From positions 1 through 44,500 of the forward strand of contig CAAETY010000060.1 in the NCBI GenBank assembly GCA_900759105.1: 44,500 nucleotides of DNA, written 5' to 3'. The notes under the pieces were generated by a model that had not been told where the DNA came from, searched no databases, and saw only the letters and a list, made by a program, of their open reading frames with translations. Of the stretch, positions 38,932 through 44,500 are shown one piece after another; position 1 is the stretch's first letter; the number at the start of each line of letters is the position of its first letter. The position numbers and the translations under genes are program-made. The DNA comes from Peptococcaceae bacterium. GTDB lineage: Bacteria > Bacillota > Peptococcia > Peptococcales > Peptococcaceae.

Positions 38932-38960
38932 TTGTTTTATTCAATTTTAAGTTTTATAAT
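38932..38960 (+). promoter_or_regulatory. Promoter of the CI-like repressor gene
   Basis: TTGTTT (38932-38937), 17 bp and TATAAT (38955-38960). The spacer contains TTCAATTTTAAGTTTTAT, a degenerate match to the operator, which would allow autorepression. Confidence 0.65.
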
Positions 38961-38986
38961 AATTAAGTAAAAGGAGGTGAGTTTGG

Positions 38987-39634
38987 ATGGAGGACACAAA
39001 ACTTTTAACTCAAATATTTAGCAAAAATTTAATACAACAGTTAGCTAGACGAGATATGGCGCAAAATGAACTAGCCAAACAATTAGGAGTTAGTGCAACA
39101 GCGGTAAACAATTGGTGCAAAGGACACTCAATGCCTCGAATGGACAAAATAGATAAGATATGTGCAATTCTTAGAATACAACGCTCCGATTTACTACAAA
39201 CTAAAAAATCACCAAATACCGCCTTTGAATCGTTTAGACTTCCTGTTATCGGCTCTATTGCTGGTGGAGTTCCAATTGAAGCTGTAGCAGATTTCAGTAC
39301 TGAAGACTGGGAAGAAATCCCAGCTGGTTGGATGACAGGTGATCACGAATACATTGCACTACGAGTAAAAGGAGATAGTATGGCTCCACGCATCACAGAT
39401 GGCGATGTAGTTATTATTTTAAAACAGCCTGATTGCAATAATGGCGATATCTGCGCCGTGTATGTCAATGGTTATGAAGCAACATTAAAAAAAATATTAA
39501 AGCAATCTAATGGTGGTATTGTTTTACAACCATTAAATCCAGCATACGAAGCCAAAGCGTACAGCAAAAAAGAATGCGAAGAACTACCCGTTGTTATTCT
39601 TGGCCGTGTAATTGAATTACGAGGCAAGTTTTAA
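38987..39634 (+). CDS. CI-like repressor (XRE HTH plus S24 LexA-like domain)
   Basis: A 215-residue protein. The N-terminal HTH is QLARRDMAQNELAKQLGVSA with TAVNNWCKGHSMPRMDK. The C-terminal S24 domain has the cleavage-type Ala-Gly (GSIAGGVP near 88), the Ser in RVKGDSMAPRITDGD and the Lys in GYEATLKKILKQS. RecA-stimulated self-cleavage should induce the prophage after DNA damage. SD GGAGGTG. Confidence 0.92.
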   Translation: MEDTKLLTQIFSKNLIQQLARRDMAQNELAKQLGVSATAVNNWCKGHSMPRMDKIDKICAILRIQRSDLLQTKKSPNTAFESFRLPVIGSIAGGVPIEAVADFSTEDWEEIPAGWMTGDHEYIALRVKGDSMAPRITDGDVVIILKQPDCNNGDICAVYVNGYEATLKKILKQSNGGIVLQPLNPAYEAKAYSKKECEELPVVILGRVIELRGKF

Positions 39635-39678
39635 TTTGCATCTTCATTTGAACCTAATATAAAAAAGGAGAACTAAAA

Positions 39679-41247
39679 ATGAATTTTAAGCGAAACTACT
39701 TATATTTTCTAACTGGGTTTTTAGCTATTATTGGACTTGGAGCCGGTGACACTGCAACAACAGTCTTTTTAAGTGGATTAGGCCTTTTTGGCATTTATTG
39801 CGTTTACTCTTTACATCGAGACAAAATCACAGCCTTACAAAAAACTCAAGTAGCTCAGTCAACGATTGTAGAAATGAAAAAACTGATGGACTCTGGCATA
39901 ACAACCATTGATACGAGCGAAATTGATGCAATAGCTCAAAAAATGGAACAATCACTAAAACAGAACCGCGATTTACTTGTTAAAAGTAATAAAAATTTAG
40001 GCAGCAAACGAGAACTAAAAGACGAAAACGACCAACTCAAAAAAGAAATTGAACGCTTGAATGCACTCGTTGATCCTAATGCTCAAAAAGCCGAAGATGC
40101 TAAACAACTATTATCTTCCATTGAAGAAACAATTACACAAAAACGCTCAGAACTTCATGAAGTATCAGAAGAATTAACTGAAAAAGAAAAAGTCGTCAAA
40201 CTCTACGACGATGACATTCAAATGATTGAATTCGGTCTTTATAAACCAGTCTATGACTTTGCTAACTCAGAACTCTACAAAAACCGTTTAGACGTTGTTC
40301 GTCAAGAACAAAAGAACATGATAAAGAATAACACCGCCGCCTACTACCCTGAAAACCTAACCCTCAGCGGTAGCGCCAAACAAGGGCAAGCTATGGTCAA
40401 AGATAACGTAAAACAAATCTTACGTTCTTTTAATAACGAATGTGATGTATTGATTAGCAAAGTTAAATTCAATAACATAGACGCATACAGACAACGCATT
40501 ATCAAATCGTTTGAACAACTTAACAAATTAAACGCACGATTAAACATCGAAATCACTGAACAATATTTGAACAGCAAACTTGATGAACTCACGTTATCGT
40601 ATGAATATGCACAAAAGAAACAAGAAGAAAAAGAACGTGCCAAAGAAGAACGTGAAAGACTCCGTGAAGAAGCAAAGCTTCAAAAAGAAATCGAGGAACA
40701 ACGCAAAGCGCTTGAAAAAGAACAACAGCAATATCTCCGCGCACTTCACTCTCTGGAAACTCAACTCCTTGCAAATCCAGAAGACACAGACTTATTAGCA
40801 AAGAAAGCTGAACTCGAAGGAAATCTTGACGAAGTTAAAAAAGGCATTGAAGATGTTGATTATCGTGAAGCCAATAAACGCGCTGGTTATGTATACGTTA
40901 TCTCAAACATTGGTAGCTTTGGTGAAAACATCTATAAAATCGGTATGACACGAAGATTAGAGCCTATGGACCGTGTTAACGAGCTTGGCGACGCCTCTGT
41001 TCCTTTCAACTTTGACGTTCACGCCATGATCTTCTCCAACGATGCCCCAGCACTTGAAAATGCACTACACCATGCCTTTGAAGACCGCCGCGTCAACATG
41101 ATTAACAACCGCAGAGAATTTTTTAATGTTACCCTCGAAGAAATTGAACAAGTAGTAAAAGAAAATTTCAAGGAACGCACAGTAGAATTTACTCATGTTC
41201 CTGAGGCAGAACAATTCAGAGAATCAGAAAGAATGAGAGCACAATAA
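39679..41247 (+). CDS. DUF4041/T5orf172 (GIY-YIG-like) coiled-coil protein
   Basis: A 522-residue protein. Two N-terminal hydrophobic segments (YLYFLTGFLAIIGLGAG, then TVFLSGLGLFGIYCVYSL) suggest membrane anchoring. A long coiled coil follows (about 100-180), then a DUF4041 region (QMIEFGLYKPVYDFANSELY, QGQAMVKDNVKQILRSF). A second charged coil spans about 310-390. The C-terminal MUG113/T5orf172 domain has AGYVYVISNIGSFGENIYKI, GMTRRLEPMDRVNELGDA and LENALHHAFEDRRVN. It is a possible membrane-bound nuclease and is cargo behind the repressor. Many such genes protect lysogens (inference). SD AAAGGAG. Confidence 0.7.
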   Translation: MNFKRNYLYFLTGFLAIIGLGAGDTATTVFLSGLGLFGIYCVYSLHRDKITALQKTQVAQSTIVEMKKLMDSGITTIDTSEIDAIAQKMEQSLKQNRDLLVKSNKNLGSKRELKDENDQLKKEIERLNALVDPNAQKAEDAKQLLSSIEETITQKRSELHEVSEELTEKEKVVKLYDDDIQMIEFGLYKPVYDFANSELYKNRLDVVRQEQKNMIKNNTAAYYPENLTLSGSAKQGQAMVKDNVKQILRSFNNECDVLISKVKFNNIDAYRQRIIKSFEQLNKLNARLNIEITEQYLNSKLDELTLSYEYAQKKQEEKERAKEERERLREEAKLQKEIEEQRKALEKEQQQYLRALHSLETQLLANPEDTDLLAKKAELEGNLDEVKKGIEDVDYREANKRAGYVYVISNIGSFGENIYKIGMTRRLEPMDRVNELGDASVPFNFDVHAMIFSNDAPALENALHHAFEDRRVNMINNRREFFNVTLEEIEQVVKENFKERTVEFTHVPEAEQFRESERMRAQ

Positions 41248-41249
41248 AA

Positions 41250-41275
41250 AAGAGCCAACCACACGGTCAGCTCTT
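41250..41275 (+). terminator. Weak hairpin after the DUF4041 gene
   Basis: AAGAGC (41250-41255) and GCTCTT (41270-41275) form a short stem without a good T-run, so it is a poor terminator. The next gene starts 57 bp later. Confidence 0.35.
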
Positions 41276-41331
41276 AGAATATAAAACACCGTGTAACGCT
41301 TTGAAACTTACTTAAAAAGAGGTGTATCGCT

Positions 41332-42345
41332 TTGTCTAAAGATTTAACTTCATCAAAACTTGATAGACAAAATATATTGAACAACGAGCTAGCACTAAAT
41401 GAAATCAAACCTCGTTGCGGAATAGATGGCATCATATGGAATGATACGCTATATATAACAAAAGAAATGACAGCTTCATATTTTAATGTGGATATTCGTA
41501 CCATTAGTCGTTATCTTGAGCAGTACAACGACGAGTTAACACAAAATGGATATACAGTATTACGTGGAAATAAATTAAAATCATTCTTAACTGCAGCAAG
41601 AAATTCTGGTAAGGACATTAATGTCCCTACCAAAACAACCGTGCTTGGTGTTTTTGATTTCCGTTCATTCTTAAATATGGCAATGCTTTTGTCAGAAAGT
41701 GAAACCGCGCGAGCACTTAGACAACTCATGCTCGATATCGTTATTGATCTAATCAATCGAAAAACAGGCGGCGGAACAAAATACATAAACCAACGAGACA
41801 AAGATTTTCTTTTCTCATCTTTGCAAGAAGAAAACTATCGCCGTAATTTTACAGATGCTCTAAAAAATTGCGTCGAGGACGACCAATTCAAATACGCTCG
41901 ATTTACAGATATGATTTATGTAAGTATCTTTTGTGAAAAAGCAAAAGAATATAAAAAAATCCTCGACCTAAAAACCAAAGACAAAGTCCGCGATACTTTT
42001 TATAGTGAAATATTAGATATTATTGCATCATATGAAAATGGACTCGCTGACGAAATCCGTAAACATTCCCAAAAACTCGGGCGCCGTCTTACTCGAAAAG
42101 AAACTGAAGATATCTTCCATGAATTTGAAAATATGGCATTATGGAAACCACTTATTCAGCGTGGACGAACGAAAATGGCCAGTAGAGACATGGCACTGAG
42201 AGACGCATTTCATTACCAATTATCAGAATATATCAAACCTCTGGATAATGATGAATATCAAAAATTCTTAGGAGAGGCCAGCGAGGAATTGGAGCGCTTG
42301 ATGAAAGAAAATCAAGACGTTCTAAAACGTCTTAGGGAGCGCTAG
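41332..42345 (+). CDS. RhuM-like DNA-binding protein, likely partner of the Doc toxin
   Basis: A 337-residue protein with TTG start (SD GAGGTG, 8 nt). The N-terminal part has an HTH-like segment typical of RhuM/Bro-related proteins (DTLYITKEMTASYFNVDIRT, ISRYLEQYNDELTQNG), then FDFRSFLNMAMLLSESETAR and DIVIDLINRKTGGG. The C-terminal half is helical (KLGRRLTRKETEDIFHEFEN, SEELERLMKENQDVLKRL). The Fic/Doc gene follows 3 bp later, so it likely takes the antitoxin place usually held by Phd (inference). Confidence 0.6.
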   Translation: MSKDLTSSKLDRQNILNNELALNEIKPRCGIDGIIWNDTLYITKEMTASYFNVDIRTISRYLEQYNDELTQNGYTVLRGNKLKSFLTAARNSGKDINVPTKTTVLGVFDFRSFLNMAMLLSESETARALRQLMLDIVIDLINRKTGGGTKYINQRDKDFLFSSLQEENYRRNFTDALKNCVEDDQFKYARFTDMIYVSIFCEKAKEYKKILDLKTKDKVRDTFYSEILDIIASYENGLADEIRKHSQKLGRRLTRKETEDIFHEFENMALWKPLIQRGRTKMASRDMALRDAFHYQLSEYIKPLDNDEYQKFLGEASEELERLMKENQDVLKRLRER

Positions 42346-42348
42346 AAA

Positions 42349-42788
42349 ATGGATAGTATACTTTATATCAATCTCGAACAAGCCGTATCCATTCATGAAA
42401 AAACCATAAAATATAGTGGTGGCGGTATTTGTGCAAGCTATGACCTGGGAAAACTAGATAGTGTATTGCAAAATATACAAAATGATATTTACTATCCAAC
42501 TTTTTCTGATAAACTTACTCATCTTTTCTTCTGCATCTGTAAATTTCATTGTTTTGCAGACGGTAATAAAAGACTTGCAATCGCATTATCTGCCCAGTTT
42601 CTTTTGCAAAATGGATATCTTTCTATTGCTTCTAGCTTTTTTATATAATGGAAAATATCAGCTACCATGTTGCAGCCGGAAATATTGATAAAGATCTGCT
42701 TCATAAAATTATAGATTCACTTCTAACAAACACATATGATACTGACGAAGTATTGAAACTTGAAATTTATAATGCCATAAATACTTAA
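42349..42788 (+). pseudogene. Doc-type (Fic) toxin gene with a frameshift in a T6 tract
   Basis: Frame 1 (42349-42648, 99 codons) has the Fic/Doc active-site motif HCFADGNKR, after LYINLEQAVSIHEKT, and breaks off after SIASSFFI. A second frame (42648-42788) begins ATG and reads MENISYHVAAGNIDKDLL, which is the missing end of a Doc protein. One extra T in the T6 tract at 42637-42642 would join them into about 147 residues. As it stands the toxin is truncated after the active-site motif. It may be inactivated, phase-variable, a programmed slip, or a sequencing error. Confidence 0.75.
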
Positions 42789-42799
42789 AAAAACAAAAA

Positions 42800-42891
42800 A
42801 GCCGCCCTGCTACCAACAGAACGGCTCTAATAAAAAGAGGTATGCTTACGCCTACCAATATCCAAAAATAGTATAGCATACCTCTTTGTTT
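42800..42891 (+). terminator. Two hairpins between the toxin gene and the integrase gene
   Basis: The first hairpin has AGCCG/CGGCT arms (42800-42826). The second is larger, with AGAGGTATGCT (42836-42846) and AGCATACCTCT (42875-42885) pairing over a 28-nt loop, then TTGTTT. It separates int from the toxin pair; the long loop makes it more than a simple terminator. Confidence 0.6.
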
Positions 42892-42926
42892 CCTGCACCC
42901 AAAATCAGGCAAGGAGGTATTTTTTT

Positions 42927-43991
42927 ATGGCAATCGAAACCTATAAACTCTCAGACGGCTCTACACGTTACAAAGCCGTCGCCTACCTAGAAGGCAACCA
43001 AAAGACTACCAAACGCGGATTTAAGACCAAAAAAGCCGCTAAAAAGTGGATAGCAGAACAGCAAGTACTTGGTAAAGAAAAACCAAAATCACTACTCACC
43101 TATGGCGAAGTCGTGGGCATGTGGTTAGAAGCCAGCAAGCCAACAGTCAAAGCGTCTACATATTGCACAATGACGACAGACATCAAAGCATCCTTTAAGT
43201 ATATTGACCCCAGTACTCTAATATCCGCAATCACGACTGAAGACATATCTCGACTGGCACAAGCCTACGCCGTGCAATACTGCCAAAGCAAAATAAAACT
43301 CAATCGAGTGGAAAACGTCTTTAAGTACGCCGTTTTAGAAGACATCATCGAAGACACACCATTTAGGAAGCTGCGCAAGCCAAAGCAAAAGAAGAAAAGC
43401 AAAGACAATACCCTAACATGGTCTACCGACGACCTCACAAACTTCTTAAACGCCTGCCAAAACGACCCACGTGCGATTATTTACCCACTCTTCAGAACAC
43501 TCGCCTACACCGGCATGCGTCCGGGTGAATTGGCAGGTCTCAAATGGTCAGACATTGACGGCAACCTACTGCACATTAAACGCACCCTCACACGCAACGA
43601 AAACAACCAATACATCATGGGTGAGGATGCAAAGACCAATACCTCTACCCGTACCATCTCCATCGATGACGAAACCCTACGCACCCTCTTGGAATGGAAA
43701 AAGCTCTGCCCATCTCATGAGCGCATGTTCCCAACGACACCAAGCACCATTTACATCTGGATGCAAAACATCCTCAGCAAAAACCCAAACATCCCACCAA
43801 GCTCCCCACACAAACTCCGCCACCTCCACTGCACCATCTTGCTGGACGCAAAAGCCAACCTCAAAGACGTACAAGAAAGAATGGGACACGCCACCCCAAA
43901 AACAACCCTCAATGTCTATGCACATTCAAACAAAAATAATACCCTCTCATCCGATTTCTTCACCAACGCCCTAGAACACACAACATTATAA
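42927..43991 (+). CDS. int: Tyrosine-recombinase phage integrase
   Basis: A 354-residue protein. The N-terminal arm-binding domain is basic with TKRGFKTKKAAKKWIAEQ. The core-binding domain is near 57-155. The catalytic domain has the Arg in AYTGMRPGELAGLKWSDI, SPHKLRHLHCT with the His-x-x-Arg box and second His, and the Tyr nucleophile in TTLNVYAHSN. It inserts and excises the prophage; repeats right after its stop look like arm sites. SD AAGGAGG. Confidence 0.95.
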   Translation: MAIETYKLSDGSTRYKAVAYLEGNQKTTKRGFKTKKAAKKWIAEQQVLGKEKPKSLLTYGEVVGMWLEASKPTVKASTYCTMTTDIKASFKYIDPSTLISAITTEDISRLAQAYAVQYCQSKIKLNRVENVFKYAVLEDIIEDTPFRKLRKPKQKKKSKDNTLTWSTDDLTNFLNACQNDPRAIIYPLFRTLAYTGMRPGELAGLKWSDIDGNLLHIKRTLTRNENNQYIMGEDAKTNTSTRTISIDDETLRTLLEWKKLCPSHERMFPTTPSTIYIWMQNILSKNPNIPPSSPHKLRHLHCTILLDAKANLKDVQERMGHATPKTTLNVYAHSNKNNTLSSDFFTNALEHTTL

Positions 43992-43994
43992 ATT

Positions 43995-44024
43995 ATGGGT
44001 CGCGTGGGTTGCTTGTGGGTTGAA
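43995..44024. other. Candidate right prophage end (att/arm-type repeats)
   Basis: A cluster of GGGTCGC, GTGGGTTGC and TTGTGGGTTGAA in tandem begins 4 bp after the int stop. The last element recurs at 7093-7104. The phage-host border lies between here and about 44340. Confidence 0.45.
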
Positions 44025-44057
44025 AACTTGTTAAACAGAGACAAAAACAGTAAAAAC

Positions 44058-44112
44058 GCCAAACTGAGAAACCGCTTAATAAAGCCGTTTGTAACAGTTT
44101 GGCATTTATTTG
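44058..44112 (+). terminator. Integrase terminator
   Basis: GCCAAACTG (44058-44066) and CAGTTTGGC (44095-44103) form a 9-bp stem, followed by ATTTATTTGT. Confidence 0.65.
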
Positions 44113-44340
44113 TAATTTCAAATTTTTATTACCCTATAATATATCCGAATTATCGGCATATGCCGTTTACAAGCTTCATATTATCACCGTAGTTGACATA
44201 TGTCAATAATAATTCACTATATTGATTAGGAGTTTAAGCAACCCATTCATTTACATCTAAGTTTTATCCATTTCGTTTGAAATGCTTCACCTAATTTTAT
44301 CAAGTAATCTGTACACACAAACGCTGTTCTATTTAAGTAC
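44113..44340. other. Gene-free region with two perfect palindromes
   Basis: In the ~510 bp after int no gene is seen. CGGCATATGCCG (44154-44165) and TTGACATATGTCAA (44193-44206) are perfect palindromes. The second includes a -35 like TTGACA and resembles half of the operator at 7788-7805. It may be phage or host sequence. Confidence 0.4.
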
Positions 44341-44350
44341 ATAAATCAAA

Positions 44351-44480
44351 ACCACCCTTCAAAAGGGTGGTTTGCTCTGGGGCTATAATCCCATAGGAAA
44401 GGCGAGCGCCTCAAGGCGCTCGCCTTCACTTATGTTCAGGCGCATTGCCCTTGCCTCTTTAACTTGCCCCTCAAAGGGGC
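44351..44480. repeat. Row of hairpins resembling an IS200/IS605-type end
   Basis: Three stems follow each other: ACCACCCTT/AAGGGTGGT (44351-44371), GGCGAGCGCC/GGCGCTCGCC (44401-44424) and GCCCC/GGGGC (44466-44480). GCTCTGGGGCTATAAT follows the first stem. Such structures are common at the ends of IS200/IS605 elements, whose transposase binds hairpins. No transposase is in the window, so the identification is tentative. Confidence 0.4.
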
Positions 44481-44500
44481 TAAACTTTAGTTATCTTGCA

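Overview
The window looks like the chromosome of a low-to-medium GC anaerobic Firmicute carrying one almost complete prophage. The host part (about 1-7010) holds an NhaC-type Na+/H+ antiporter, a TSCPD protein, an ECF sigma/RsgI-type anti-sigma pair, a small secreted protein, and an ORP-like cluster of two ferredoxin-containing MinD-type ATPases flanked by two NifX-family proteins. These families are typical of strict anaerobes. Negativicutes or Clostridia are both possible, and I cannot fix the genus from the sequence.

The prophage runs from about 7075-7170 to about 44000-44340. Almost everything except the lysogeny module is on the minus strand. From right to left it reads: integrase (42927-43991, +); a cargo block of a DUF4041/T5orf172 coiled-coil protein, a RhuM-like DNA-binding protein and a frameshifted Doc-type toxin (39679-42788, +); CI-like repressor (+) and divergent Cro-like repressor with two identical 20-bp operators; antirepressor and early genes (Gp157/Gam-like, Sak-type annealing protein, replication protein with iteron-like repeats, DUF1064, SSB, MazG-like); a RinA/ArpU-like late regulator; then the late operon. 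The late operon has an HK97-type head (HNH, P27 and large terminase, portal, ClpP-like protease, capsid, connectors) and a contractile tail in PBSX/Xkd order (sheath, tube, XkdN with a -1 frameshift, tape measure, LysM protein, hub with two cell-wall hydrolase domains, DUF2577, DUF2634, baseplate J, tail fibres). Holins and an amidase end it. Morphology should be myovirus-like.

Plus-strand or independently controlled cargo is inserted in this map. A HicAB pair with its own promoter and duplicated operator sits inside the tail-fibre locus. A 40-residue Fst/Ldr-like toxin at 10047-10169 lies beside the lysis genes. It has its own promoter, a hairpin over its ribosome binding site, a convergent antisense RNA with a consensus promoter, two direct repeats shared by both RNAs and a bidirectional terminator. 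This is the architecture of a par/fst type I toxin-antitoxin locus and is the most striking element in the window. The left end (7217-9899) carries short, separately promoted units: two paralogous 66-residue proteins, three tiny ORFs, a Rha protein, a ribbon-helix-helix repressor and a candidate small RNA. Three promoters there have an inverted repeat at the -35/-10 region.

Decay is visible in the host part (DUF2812 remnant behind an intact PadR-type operator; an in-frame UGA in the sigma gene) and in the prophage Doc toxin. The right edge ends in a row of hairpins that resemble the end of an IS200/IS605-type element, but no transposase is inside the window.
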